From Skermanella pratensis (lineage in GTDB: Bacteria; Pseudomonadota; Alphaproteobacteria; Azospirillales; Azospirillaceae), in contig NZ_CP030265.1 of the NCBI RefSeq assembly GCF_008843145.1, forward strand, positions 1,161,001-1,225,000: a stretch of DNA of 64,000 nt, read 5' to 3'. The notes under the pieces were generated by a model that was not told the DNA's origin, ran no database searches, and saw nothing but the letters and a program-made list of their open reading frames with translations. Made by a program: the position numbers and the translations under genes. This document shows positions 36,920 to 47,045 of the stretch, in pieces; the first letter of the stretch is position 1, and each line of letters opens with the position of its first letter.

Positions 36920-38104
36920 GTGAATAGCCTGCTGCTGAATCCCGAGACATGCCTGCCGGAAGACGGCTGCGCGGGAACCCTGGTCGGCCGGGTCCAGCTG
37001 GACGTCGGCCCGGCCGTGGTCGTGATCCGCGAGGACGGGGTCTATGACCTGACGGCCCTGGCCCCGACCATGAGCACCCTGCTGGACGCCGGCGATCCGG
37101 CGGCGCTGGTACGGGGGGCCGGGGACCTGCCGCGCATCGGCGACCTTGCCGCGATCCTGGCCAACAGCGCCCACGATGCCTGCGACCCGTCGAAGCCGTG
37201 GTTCCTGTGCCCGATCGACCTTCAGGCGGTGAAGGCGAGCGGCGTGACCTTCGTGGCGAGCCTGCTGGAACGGGTGATCGAGGAACAGGCCCGGGGCGAC
37301 GCCGGCAAGGCCGAGGCGGTGCGCAAGACCATGATCGACGCGCTGGGCGCCGACCTGTCGGAGATCCAGCCCGGCTCCGACAGCGCCACGCGGCTGAAGG
37401 AACTGCTGATCGAGCGGGGCGTCTGGTCCCAGTACCTGGAAGTCGGCATCGGCCCCGACGCCGAGATCTTCACCAAGACTCAGCCCATGTCGTCGGTCGG
37501 CACCGGGGCTGAGATCGGCATCCTGGCGGCCTCCACCTGGAACAACCCGGAGCCGGAGATCGTGCTGGCGGTGTCGTCGGCCGGGAAGACGGTCGGCGCC
37601 ACCCTGGGCAACGACGTGAACCTGCGCGACATGGAAGGCCGCAGCGCGCTGCTGCTGGGCAAGGCGAAGGACAACAACGCCTCCTGCGCGATCGGCCCGT
37701 TCATCCGCCTGTTCGACGGCACCTTCGGCATCGACGACGTGCGGCGCGCCGAGCTGGCGATGACGGTGGAAGGTCCCGAGGGCTACACGCTGACAGGCAG
37801 CAGCAACATGGCGAAGATCAGCCGCGACCCGCTGGACCTGGTCGGGCAGGCGATCGGGACGAACCACCAGTACCCGGACGGGCTGGTGCTGTTCCTGGGC
37901 ACCATGTTCGCGCCGGTCGAAGACCGCGACGAACCCGGCGCCGGGTTCACCCACAAGGTCGGCGACGTGGTGCGGATCGCGACGCCGAAGCTGGGCGCCC
38001 TGGTCAACCGGGTGACCACGAGCGACAAGGCGCCGAAGTGGGAGTTCGGGGTGCGGGCGCTGGTCGCGAACCTGGCGCAGCGGGGGCTGGCGGACAGGAT
38101 CTGA
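36920..38104 (+). CDS. Fumarylacetoacetate hydrolase family protein
   Basis: 394 aa from the GTG at 36920 (GGAACCGGA upstream). The FAH fold includes the metal-binding Glu cluster in SSVGTGAEIGILAASTWNNPEPE, VLAVSSAGKTVGATLGNDVNLRD, and DFGG-like KDNNASCAIGPFIRLFDG. Members hydrolyse or hydrate beta-diketone acids such as 2-keto-4-pentenoate or act on sugar-acid derivatives; the long ~390-aa form is often linked to sugar-acid catabolism. Substrate not decidable here. It is the last core gene before the mobile island. Confidence 0.85.
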   Translation: MNSLLLNPETCLPEDGCAGTLVGRVQLDVGPAVVVIREDGVYDLTALAPTMSTLLDAGDPAALVRGAGDLPRIGDLAAILANSAHDACDPSKPWFLCPIDLQAVKASGVTFVASLLERVIEEQARGDAGKAEAVRKTMIDALGADLSEIQPGSDSATRLKELLIERGVWSQYLEVGIGPDAEIFTKTQPMSSVGTGAEIGILAASTWNNPEPEIVLAVSSAGKTVGATLGNDVNLRDMEGRSALLLGKAKDNNASCAIGPFIRLFDGTFGIDDVRRAELAMTVEGPEGYTLTGSSNMAKISRDPLDLVGQAIGTNHQYPDGLVLFLGTMFAPVEDRDEPGAGFTHKVGDVVRIATPKLGALVNRVTTSDKAPKWEFGVRALVANLAQRGLADRI

Positions 38105-38830
38105 CGGGGGCGGATGTCAACATTCGTCAGCATCCGGGGGGAGCGGGGAGGCGGCGGAGCGGAGCGAGGGGAAAGACGCGACGGCGGCTCGTCTCCCGCC
38201 CCCCCCCGGGGAATGTACGCGAATGTCATCAAACGACGCGGCGGGGCCGTGGTGTCGTTGCGGGCGCCGGCGCCGGACCCGGCGCGGCGGGGGTTGGCGG
38301 AGCGGGCCTGAACCGGGGTGGATGTCATCATTCATCTACATCCGTGGGGTGCTGGCTTGGCGCTTGCGGCCGGGTCCGCCGGTGCGGTTCCCCGGAGGCG
38401 CGGGCTTGATCCTGATATGAAGAGGCCGGGGAAATGTACGCGAATGTCAGCAAAGGACGCCGCGAGGCGCGTGCCTCCGGTTCGCCGCACCAGCCACAGG
38501 CGCTTCCGGCGCGGTCCGGCGATGCCGCCCGCGCCGGGGTCCGTATTCACGATGCAAAGATCCGGCGCGGGGGGCGCACCGAAGCATAGCGGGAACTGGT
38601 GAAGGAATGCTTTCCTGGAGCATGTCGCGGCAGGATGGTGCCGGCTTGAAGCCGTTGAGCGATCGGATAGCCGGCTATAGGATGGGGCGGAAGAGCTTCA
38701 GATGGCATGAATATTAGAGATATTCGATCTTTAGTCGTAATTTCGCTTACATGAAACGAGGTTTTAAATCATTCCTCCCGAGAAATCACATTTTTGTTGT
38801 GTTGTGGCGGAACGTTGTTGGGATCAAGTG
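38105..38830. other. Non-coding boundary region before the mobile island
   Basis: About 725 bp with no supportable gene. The left part (to ~38560) is extremely GC-rich and carries the four-copy repeat described separately. The right part (38650-38830) is abruptly AT-rich. A 15-codon open frame starts at the ATG at 38707, but nothing supports it. Confidence 0.5.
38106..38462. repeat. Four related ~32-bp repeats in alternating orientation
   Basis: Forward type: 38106-38140 (CGGATGTCAACATTCGTCAG) and 38316-38348 (GGATGTCATCATTCATCTAC), each with 6-bp hairpin ends (GGATG...CATCC). Reverse type: 38208-38241 (GGAATGTACGCGAATGTCAT) and 38428-38462 (GAAATGTACGCGAATGTCAG). The complement of the reverse type aligns with the forward type through a shared CATTCG/GTACATTC core. 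Starts are spaced about 102, 108 and 112 bp apart; the DNA between them is not repeated. Function unknown. Confidence 0.65.
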
Positions 38831-39966
38831 TGTTAGACAATCGATTCTAATGCATGGTGCTTCGCCGTTCCCTCGGACGCGCGTGAGCAGCGGCTAGTCT
38901 GATCCGTTGTAGTCGATGAAAAGCCGGAACCCCCGATCATCGGCATGCGGCGGATGTCGAAGGATCCATGTAGGTCCACCCGTGTATCAAATCCACCCCA
39001 ACACCCGGACCACGCCGGCCGTGCGTGCCGAAACCGCTCGTTTGACCGAGCCCTCGGGCGTGCTTGCCAAACGCTACGGCGTAGGTACCAAGACCATCCG
39101 CAAGTCGCGCAAGCGTGGCGCCGAGGATTGCCAGGACCGTTCCTCGCGTCCCACGCACCTGCGCTGGCGGGCCACCGACGAGGAGTGCGCTATCGTCTGC
39201 CATCTGCGCCGCATGACCGGCTTCGCGCTCGACGACCTGATCTTCACGCTGCGGCATTTCCTGCCCCACCTCAACCGCGACAGCATCTACGGCATCCTCA
39301 AAGCCGAAGGTCTGGGCCGACTGCCGGATCCATCCACCCCGAGGAAAGTTACCAAGTCGTTCAAGGAGTACGACTTGGGCTTCGTGCATATGGGGCCGTC
39401 AGGCGACGCGCAGCGGTAGATCAAACATCTGCCCAAGCTGCACGTGATCGGCCCCGGACCGCGCAAGCGCTACCTCTACGTCGCGATCGACCGTGCCTCA
39501 CGCATGATTCACCTCGCCATCAAGGACGAGGAGACCGAAGCCTGCGCCACGGCCTTCCTGAGGGAAACGGTCGCCGCCTCCTCCTTCAAGGTGACCCATA
39601 TACTGACCGATCGCGGCAGTTGCTTCACCGCTGACGGCTTCGAGGCGGCCTGCCGCAAACTGGGCATTGATCACCGCACATCCAGACCGCACACGCCCCA
39701 GACCAACGGCATGGTCGAGCGGTTCAATGGCCGCATCGGGCAGGAGGTGCCGGTCATGTGTACCGGCACCCACGACGCCCTCGATCGCCTGCTCCATGGC
39801 TACAACCTTGCCTACAACGCACGACGACAGCGCGTCCTCAACGGCCAGTCACCTAGCTCATGCGACCGCACTAGAACCAAAATTGCCGCCCAGCTGACCG
39901 TCTACAGCGCCAAGGACGTATCGCATCCGGACAACTAATTCATTCGATGCTAAATCGGTTTAGACA
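38831..39966 (+). mobile_element. IS481-family insertion sequence, degenerate
   Basis: Contains the IS481 transposase pseudogene. Candidate ends are TGTTAGACAATCGATTCTAA at 38831 and, on the other strand from 39966, TGTCTAAACCGATTTAGCAT. They share AA(T/C)CGATT and GCAT with a small gap, so the ends are tentative, and I found no target duplication. Confidence 0.5.
38982..39938 (+). pseudogene. IS481-family transposase, interrupted
   Basis: The GTG at 38982 gives the usual opening YQIHPNTRTTPAVRAE with an N-terminal helix-turn-helix (GVLAKRYGVGTKTIRKSRKR). The DDE core follows, with second Asp in THILTDRGSCFT and Glu in TNGMVERFNGRI. An in-frame TAG at 39417-39419 interrupts it. Just before the stop, the family's FVHIDIKHLPK-type text reads FVHMGPSGDAQR, so about 24 bases replace the codon for the first catalytic Asp. 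Both the stop and the lost Asp make it inactive. Confidence 0.8.
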
Positions 39967-39997
39967 ACTGGCCTGCATCTCGGATGCGTAAGGTGGC

Positions 39998-40290
39998 TCA
40001 AGATAAAACCCGCCGCGCCAGTTCGGCGGCCAGCGGATTTTCCGGCGCCGGAGTTTGCCCGCGTTTGCGTAGGTCAAGCTTTCCTACGCGCTGACGGCAG
40101 CCGTTGGTGAGGGCCGACGAATACAGCCCTTCCCGCCGCAGCAAGGCGCCGATGCCGCCGGGGATCGCCGCAACCTGATTGGCCACTTCGAGGACCCGCA
40201 ATTTTCCCTTGCGCTGAACACACGCCGCATAGGCCGTGGCGTAATCTCCGGCGATAATGCTGTCGGGGCCGCCACCATCGTCGGCCTACG
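39998..40290 (-). pseudogene. Remnant of an IS3-type transposase OrfA
   Basis: The minus strand reads through [15 protein letters not shown] and NPLAAELAR, phrases typical of the helix-turn-helix OrfA proteins of IS3-type elements in this group of bacteria. It lacks a proper start, and the conserved WRKQR is altered to GCRQR. Only the DNA-binding part survives; no OrfB follows. It lies between the IS481 and IS256 elements. Confidence 0.55.
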
Positions 40291-40349
40291 GCCTTCCTCG
40301 GTGGCGCCCCCGGTAACGTCCAGCGGAGTGGTGGAAATTGGCCCCTGAA

Positions 40350-40404
40350 GGGTTGAGGCGGCCCGGGTGGAGCTCGCAGAGCGGAACCCGGGCCGCCTCA
40401 ACCC
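40350..40404. promoter_or_regulatory. Strong hairpin in the IS256 leader
   Basis: Perfect 19-bp inverted repeat, GGGTTGAGGCGGCCCGGGT at 40350-40368 and its complement at 40386-40404, with a 17-nt loop. It sits between the left terminal repeat and the transposase gene. There is no T-run, so it is not a standard terminator. It would fold in any transcript entering from outside and could block expression of the transposase from flanking promoters. Confidence 0.75.
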
Positions 40405-40495
40405 TCCGCCCCTGGGGCCGCAACGACGCGGAGGTGGTCATCACGCTCATCAGGTAAGGTCGAGTTGCGACACGAGACCAGACCCCGAGAGAGGC

Positions 40496-41701
40496 ATGAT
40501 GACCAAGGATACGATGACACTTCTGCTCGACCAGATCCAGGCCAGTACCGATGGCGACTTCCTGCGCGCCATCGCCGCTCACACGCTCCAGCGGCTGATG
40601 GAGTTCGAGGTCGACGGCCTGATCGGCGCCGGGCGCCATGAGCGCTCCGACGAGCGCACCACATACCGCAACGGCTATCGGGATCGTCAGCTGGAAACCC
40701 GGCTCGGCACGCTCGACCTGAAGATACCGAAGCTGCGCCAGGGAACCTACTTTCCGGCCTTCCTGGAGCCCCGCAAGACCGCCGAGAAGGCGCTGACGGC
40801 CGTGATCCAGGAAGCGTGGATCCAGGGCGTGTCCACCCGCAAGGTCGATGACCTGGTCCAGGCGCTGGGCATGACCGGCATCTCCAAGTCGCAGGTCTCG
40901 GCCCTGTGCCAGGACATCGACACCCGCGTGCTGTCCTTCCTCGAGCGGCCGCTGGATGGCGAGTGGCCCTATCTCTGGCTCGATGCGACCTACATCAAGG
41001 TCCGCCAGAATGGCCGCATCGTGTCGATCGCGGCAATAATCGCCACCGGCGTCAACCAGGACGGCCGCCGCGAAATCCTCGGGCTCGGCCTGGGCCAGTC
41101 GGAAGCCGCCACCTTCTGGATCGAGTTTCTGCGTGGTCTGGTCCGTCGCGGCCTGAAGGGCGTGAAGCTGGTGATCTCCGACGCCCACGAAGGTCTCAAG
41201 GCGGCCATCACCCAGGTCCTGAGCGCCACCTGGCAGAGGTGCCGGGTGCATTTCATGAGATCGCTATTGGCCCATGTGCCGAAAAGCCAGCAGTCGGTCG
41301 TCTCGGCCGCCGTCCGGCAGGTCTTCGTCCAGCCCGATCGCGAGACCGCCGGACAGGCCTGGCGCCACGTCGCCGATCAGCTCCGCCCGCGCTTTCGCAA
41401 GGTCGCCGCCCTGCTCGACGATGCCGAACACGACGTGCTCGCCTACATGGACTATCCTGAACCCCATCGTAGCAAGTTGCACTCGACCAATCCGATCGAG
41501 CGCTTGAACAAGGAAGTCAAGCGCCGGACCAATGTCGTCGGCATCTTCCCGAACGAGGCCAGCGTTCGCAGGCTTGTTGGTGCTGTACTTCTCGAGCAGA
41601 ATGACGAGTGGCAACTACAACATCGTTACCTGACGCTTGAGACCATGACCGGCATGGCCGCCAGTGATGAAGCGGCCCTCGCCGCGCTGACAAAGACCTG
41701 A
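40496..41701 (+). CDS. IS256-family (mutator-type) transposase
   Basis: 401 aa, normal length for the family. The DDE residues are visible: Asp in YLWLDATYIKV, Asp in KLVISDAHEGL, Glu in NPIERLNKEVKRR. CRVHFMRSLLAHVPK is the usual C/H-containing segment. Two adjacent ATG codons (40496, 40499) follow AGAGAGG; either may initiate. No frame disruption, so the element may still be active. Confidence 0.93.
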   Translation: MMTKDTMTLLLDQIQASTDGDFLRAIAAHTLQRLMEFEVDGLIGAGRHERSDERTTYRNGYRDRQLETRLGTLDLKIPKLRQGTYFPAFLEPRKTAEKALTAVIQEAWIQGVSTRKVDDLVQALGMTGISKSQVSALCQDIDTRVLSFLERPLDGEWPYLWLDATYIKVRQNGRIVSIAAIIATGVNQDGRREILGLGLGQSEAATFWIEFLRGLVRRGLKGVKLVISDAHEGLKAAITQVLSATWQRCRVHFMRSLLAHVPKSQQSVVSAAVRQVFVQPDRETAGQAWRHVADQLRPRFRKVAALLDDAEHDVLAYMDYPEPHRSKLHSTNPIERLNKEVKRRTNVVGIFPNEASVRRLVGAVLLEQNDEWQLQHRYLTLETMTGMAASDEAALAALTKT

Positions 41702-41856
41702 CCTACGATGCTGATGGCCTCCTCCCAATTTACACCAGCTTGACGGACGCAATCGCGCCCCCCGGCATCAACAGGGATGCTGCTGGTTTCAGCGGCATGA
41801 CCACAAATGCTTTCTCCTGTACCCGCAGAGGTAAGCTTTAGAGGACAATCAATCTC

Positions 41857-41885
41857 GCTCCCACTTGCATGTTGGGAGCCTTTTT
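41857..41885 (+). terminator. Intrinsic terminator upstream of the methyltransferase operon
   Basis: GCTCCCA (41857-41863) pairs with TGGGAGC (41873-41879) across a 9-nt loop and is followed by C and five T. No intact gene precedes it apart from IS256, so it is probably left over from a former neighbour and insulates the operon from transcription out of the IS. Confidence 0.8.
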
Positions 41886-41941
41886 CTATTCAGTGTTTCG
41901 GCTGAAGCAGATACATTCAGCGGGGCGAAAGCCGGCACACA

Positions 41942-41947
41942 TATAAT
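41942..41947 (+). promoter_or_regulatory. Candidate -10 element (TATAAT) of the methyltransferase operon
   Basis: An exact TATAAT sits 24 nt before the likely TTG start at 41971. The best -35-like sequence (TTCAGC, near 41916) is at poor spacing, so the -35 is weak or activator-dependent. The short leader contains GGGGTAAG as the ribosome site. Confidence 0.5.
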
Positions 41948-41970
41948 CTTCTGGGTATGGGGTAAGCTGG

Positions 41971-43088
41971 TTGGACTACAGTTCGAAATTCAGAGTGGCG
42001 GACCTCTTCGCTGGGGCCGGCGGATTTTCGCTCGGCGCGATCGAAGCTGGATGCGACGTGATCTTTGCCGTCGAGTTCAATCCCAGTGCCGCACTGACCT
42101 ACAGGAACAACATCGGGAAGCCGGCCCGCGCCGAGAACGTGATGCTCTACAACGAGGACATCACCAAGCTCGATCCTAGCGTCATTGCAGCCAGGCACTT
42201 CCATGATCGCGCCGAATGCGACCTGCTGCTCGGCGGCCCGCCATGCCAAGGCTTCTCTCGCCATCGTATCAAGAATGCAGGCGTCGCGGATCCCCGCAAC
42301 GCACTCATCCATGAATATTTCGGTTTCGTGCGGACGCTACGCCCGCGCGCCTTCCTCATGGAAAACGTACCGGGCATGCTTTGGCCGCACCATAAGGACT
42401 ATGTCGACGAATTCTATGCGCAGGCCCATGCCAGCGGCTACATGATCTACGACCCGATCAAAATCGATGCACGCGACTATGGCGTGCCGCAAGCACGCCA
42501 GAGAGTATTTATTCTGGGCTTCGGCAGGACGTGGTGGTCGATGGATTCGTCTGGCCGCCCAAGCCGACGCATTGCGAACGGCGAGATCCGATGCCCCCTA
42601 ACCTCAAGCCATGGAACGATTGCAGTCTTGCGTTCACTTCGGCCCCCGAAAGCGACCCAAACGATGTGCACATGCGACACGGCCAAGCGCTGACCGACGC
42701 ATTCGCCACCACGCCGCATAACGGCGGCAGTAGACATGAATCCAACCGAATCCTCGACTGCCACAAGAATCACGACGGTCACGCGGACGTCTATGGACGG
42801 ATCAATCCAGCTAACCCGGCGCCAACCATGACGACGGCGTGCATCAACCCGTCGAAAGGGCGCTTCGTGCATCCGACCCTCAATCACGGAATTACGGTAC
42901 GACAATCGGCCCGAATTCAGACACTCCCGGACGACTTCGTGTTCGCTGGCGGACTGAGGGCGGCGGGTCAACAGATCGGCAATGCCGTGCCCGTGGCGCT
43001 GGCCAAGCTGCTGGTCGGCCACATCAAGGCGCTCCTCTCTTCAGCGGCCAACGCCGAAAGCCCGGCATCAAAGGCGAAGGCTGTGTGA
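41971..43088 (+). CDS. DNA (cytosine-5-)-methyltransferase, one-base frameshift as read
   Basis: Reconstructed 372 aa. All main C5-methylase motifs are present: FAGAGGFSLGAIEAG (SAM), catalytic Cys in GGPPCQGFSRHR, MENVPGML, and QARQRVFILGF. Then frame is lost near 42520, where GGCTTCGGCAGG seems to lack one C, and the rest continues to the motif-X region QQIGNAVPVALAKLL. It would modify and protect a specific DNA sequence. The start is the TTG at 41971. Its stop shares one base with the ATG of the next gene. It is gene 1 of a four-gene operon and is AT-richer than the core genome. Confidence 0.85.
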
Positions 43089-46061
43089 TGGAGACCGTCA
43101 GCTTCAAGACTCGGGCCAGAACTGTTGACCACTTGGGACGCGAGCAGATCGCGGACGTTCCCACTGCAATATCGGAGTTGTGGAAGAACTCCTACGACGC
43201 CTACGCTCGCAATGTGTCATTGACGATCTTCGACGAAGCTCCTCTGGCCGTCTCGATTACCGACGATGGTCACGGGATGAACTACGACGAACTCGTCGAC
43301 AGATGGCTTGTCGTGGGCACGGAGTCCAAGCTCTTCGAGGACACCCGCACCCCAAGCGATATGGACGGTCTGCCGGCTCGCTCCCGTCAGGGGCAGAAGG
43401 GCATCGGCCGGCTTTCCTCCGCCCATTTGGGTCCGATCATGCTGCTCATCAGCAAAAGGCGAGGCCAGGAAACGGCTGCCGCGCTGATCGACTGGCGACT
43501 CTTCGAGAACCCATACCTTATCCTCTCAGACATCGAGATCCCCGTCGTTACGCTCCCGAACCCCAAAGCGATCGGCCAGCGTTTGCCCGAGATGATCTCG
43601 GCCCTGCTTCGGAACGTCCGAGGCGATGGCTCGGGCAGCGAACGGGACCGGCGCATAACGGCCGCTTGGAGCAGCTACGACCATGTCGCTGCAACAAACG
43701 CCACTGATCTGTTGTCGATCGCCCCGTCGCGGCTGATTATCGACGGATGCGGCGCTTTCCGCATACTCGATCACCACCTAGGTCTATGGCCAGTCTGGAC
43801 TGCGGAACTCGACCACGGTACCGCCATGGTCGTATCCGGAGCCACGGACGAGTTCGCGGCATTCCTGCCCGCGAACAAGAATCTGACCGTCGCCCAAACC
43901 GACCGCGACAGGTTTGTGGCCACCCTCGGCGGATTCGTCGATCCGCTGTTCGATCCCACCCGTCCCGACCTCGAGGCGGTGAGGCCGGAATTCGACTATC
44001 GGGTGGATGTCCACACAAAGGGAGAGCGGGTTGGGATCATCGGATCGCGCGACGAGTTCAGCCGCACATTGACGGACCAAATGGAGCACATCGTCGATGG
44101 ACGCATAGGCGAGGACGGGGTGTTCCGCGGCCAGATCAAATCGTTCGGCAAGTGGCGCAAGACGGGCGGCGACTACGTCATCCTGCCCCGAAGGAACTGC
44201 CGATGCCCGTCGGCACGATATCCAGGCTTGGTCCGATGGACATCTACATCGCGACGTTCGAGCGGGATCCGAGGAGCTCCACCCATACGCCGCGCGACAT
44301 CGAGCGCATGAACGAGCTGACGGAGAACCACGCGGGTTTGATGATCTACCGCGATTCCTTGAGAGTTCTTCCGTATGGCCGTGAGGACAACGACTTCTTC
44401 GAGATCGAGAAGCGCCGGAGCTTGAATGCGGGCCGTGAATACTGGAGCGCTCGGCGTATTTTTGGTCGTATCGCGATAACCGGGACGGGCAATCCAAATC
44501 TGAAGGACAAGGCCGGCCGCGAAGGCTTCATTGTAAACAAGGCGGCCAAGACCTTCAAGGCCGTGGTGGTCAACATCCTCAAATCGACCGCCTATGACTA
44601 TTTCGGTTCGAACGCCGATGACCGGAAACTGGAGACCACGGTCAACGAGGAGAACTATCGCGCGCATCGGGCAAAGGAGCATCAGGAAAAACTGAAAAGA
44701 AAGTTGCGATCGACCTTCAGGAAGAGCCTGCGCGCCAGCTTGGCTTCGATCCCACGATCTCCGAACGCATTCGCAGTGACATTGGATCAATCAGGATTGA
44801 AACCGTCGATGACATATCCGCGGCTCAAGAGGTGCTTGAGAACGCTCAAATCCAAATAGCCGAACTGCGCCTCCCAGGAGCGCCTTCACCGTTAGGGCCC
44901 TTGGAAGAAGAATACCGGCGATACCGCGGCTCGATGAACGAACTTGGTCAGTTCGTCAGTGGGTTCTCGGAAAAAGTTTCAGCCGCCGTCGAGCGGATAG
45001 CCCCACCGCTGCCGCAGGAAGTGTTGCTCAAGCAAATTCAACGTAACGAATCGCAGTTGGCCTCCCGCGTGACAAGGTGGTGTCGCGAGATTCAAGCGCT
45101 TCAGGACGATGAACGCGAGCGGATAAACTCGCTCACGGGTGAGCGAAATAAGCTTCTGCGACTGGAGACGGCAACCTTGCTGGAGCAATTGGCGAATCAG
45201 GAGATCTCATTGTCAGCCGCATCCAAGTCCGTGTCGGACTCCAAGGCGCGGATCGATGCGGACAACGAGCTGCTGTTCAGGAACTACATCTTCGCGCTCG
45301 AGAACCTGCGGGAAAGCATCGACCTGCAGGCGGTCGCCATTCTCGGCGGCGAGGAGAGTTCGGAACTGAGGACGCAGGTCGACCGACTCAACGGTTTGGC
45401 ACAGTTGGGCATCACCGTGGAGTTCCTGGATCATGAGTTCAGAGGCTACGACTCCACCATGTCCTACGCCCTGCAGCGTCTGGCGACGGATCCAAACGAT
45501 AAGTTTGCGTTGGACCGGGCTACGACAGCCTATGCAGGTCTGAAGCAGATCATAGATTTCCTCGGTCCGCTGAGAATGGCGGGCCGCATAGAGCCACGAA
45601 ATATTTCCGGTCGGCACATATTCGAATACGTCGCCGATTTCTTCTCGAGAGCTATCCAAGAGAACCAAATCGCGTTCGATGCCAGTGAAGCTTTCCTTAA
45701 ATTCACGGTGCTGGAACTGCCCTCGCGCTTGCTGCCAGTTTTCATCAACTTGGTGAACAACAGCATCTACTGGTTGATCAATGCACGCGTGGACGAGCCA
45801 CGCATTCAATTTGATGTCCGGGGCGACAGCATCGTCGTAGCCGACAACGGGCCGGGCATCGACAGCATCGATATAAAGCGACTGTTTACCTTGTTCTTCA
45901 CGCGTAAGATCGATGGAGGACGCGGTGTCGGCCTCTATCTCTGCCAAGCCAATCTGGCCGCAGGTGGCCACCAGATCCGCTACATCCAGAGTCAGGACGA
46001 ATGGGTGCTGCCGGGAGCCAATTTCGCAATCAAATTTCGGGGCGCGAATTTCAATGTCTGA
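43088..46061 (+). CDS. Dual-ATPase protein: MORC/MutL-like GHKL + histidine-kinase-like module (two one-base frameshifts)
   Basis: Reconstructed 991 aa. N-terminal GHKL ATPase: Glu30/Asn34/Asp37 in SELWKNSYDAYA, DDGHGM at 59-64, RQGQKGIGRLSSAHLG at 100-115, the MORC/MutL arrangement. A Glu/Lys-rich helical region follows, then a histidine-kinase-like end: H-box LDHEFRGYDSTMSYAL with His near 783, N-box INLVNNSIYWL, DNGPGI and GRGVGLYLC. Frame breaks at 44186-44189 (C-run) and 44699-44702 (A-run) are each repaired by one base. It overlaps the receiver gene by 8 nt, so His-to-Asp phosphotransfer between them is plausible. Confidence 0.8.
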
Positions 46062-46979
46062 AGCAGCGGCAGCTACGGTGCCGGAAGCCAATTTGTCCAC
46101 TTTGGTTCAAGAAACGTTCATCGATCCGATCAGATCGGTGCTCATCATCGACGACCGCTATCCTACCTGGGAGAAAATCTTCGGGGAGTCGGGTTATGAC
46201 CCGACCAATAACAAGTGGGCCGACCGCGAGAAAATGCTTCAAGTCGTGAGCCAGTTCCGGGCGAAGTCTCCGGCGCTGACCGTGGACATCCACGACGGCA
46301 CGGACAATGCCCAGATCAGCAGCTACCTGCATCAGTCAGACCTGCTCGTTCTCGACTACCACTTGGAGTCGTCTGCTCCGTACGGAGTTTTGGCCGCCGA
46401 TATTCTGCGGCGCCTGATGAACAGCACCCACTTCAATTTGGTGGTCGTGCACACCGAGATCGACGACTTGATCGAGCCGTTCAACAACATCCTCCTCTCG
46501 CTGTTGCCCCCATCGCGAACCAATCAGATAAGGTCGCGCGCGGCCAAATAATTATCGAGAAGGCCGAGGACGAGGTCGCGGAGAATATTCAGACGCGGCT
46601 CGCGTCCTCCCTGAAAGCTGCCGGCTATCTGGCGTACCGTCGAGCCCTCGACAAGGGTGGCAAAATTAATAAATTCATAGATGAGGCTCCCGAAGCCGCC
46701 GACTTCCGGGAGATCTGCGAGGAGGCAAAATGGAAGCCCGGCGAATGCCGCTTGATGTGGTGCTGGACATTGGCGAAGCATGAAGGGCGGATGACCGGGA
46801 CGGCCCAGGAGACATTAGGTTTCAAATGGAAGAGCCCGGACGAGACCCAGCGGCCGTGGATACGAGCCAGCGGCTGTTTCGTCGCCTTCGCCCGGAAGCA
46901 AAACACCGATCTGCTTGAGACCCTGCGCTGCGCTCTCCATTCCCGCACGTTGGAACGTCTGAAGACGAAGGCCTGTTGA
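46054..46979 (+). pseudogene. Receiver-domain protein, fragment 1 (N-terminal ~292 aa)
   Basis: Starts at ATG 46054 inside the kinase-like gene. The receiver fold is evident: acidic pair Asp33-Asp34 in SVLIIDDRYPT, phosphoacceptor Asp101 in LLVLDYHLES, and VVVHT for the Thr switch. A one-base deletion in the C-run 46507-46511 shifts the frame; the text resumes as ANQSDKVARGQIIIEKAEDE and runs through LMWCWTLAKHEGRMTG. Native sequence ends at the TGC at 46929-46931, where the serine-recombinase element begins; the remaining codons to the TGA at 46977-46979 belong to the insert. The gene continues at 49280 and 50518. Confidence 0.75.
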
Positions 46980-47045
46980 ATTCAAAGCCACGTGTTGGTG
47001 CCCGGAACCTGCTGGCCCTGGCGCGTTGGCTTGACAGAGATCATC

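Larger units (their letters stand above)
40318..41744 (+). mobile_element. IS256-family insertion sequence, apparently intact
   Basis: Imperfect terminal inverted repeats: GTCCAGCGGAGTGGTGGAAA at 40318 and, reading inward from 41744, GTCAAGCTGGTGTAAATTGG. They match as GTC(C/A)AGC, a gap, then TGGTG(G/T)AAATTGG. One full-length transposase gene lies inside. I could not find an 8-9 bp target duplication. It lies directly upstream of the methyltransferase operon. Confidence 0.75.

Noticed and set aside
38106-38462. CRISPR array
   Set aside because: The repeats alternate orientation, diverge from each other, are too few, and have spacers of 70-80 bp; no cas genes are present.
38982-39938. Functional amber read-through in the IS481 transposase
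   Set aside because: The stop sits in a segment that also replaces the first catalytic Asp, so read-through would not give an active enzyme.
41971-46551. Deliberate phase variation through homopolymers in the methylase operon
   Set aside because: The runs are only 2-5 bases, and the same kind of deletion occurs in glmS, hisZ, an amidase and a c-di-GMP gene, so sequence error is the simpler explanation.
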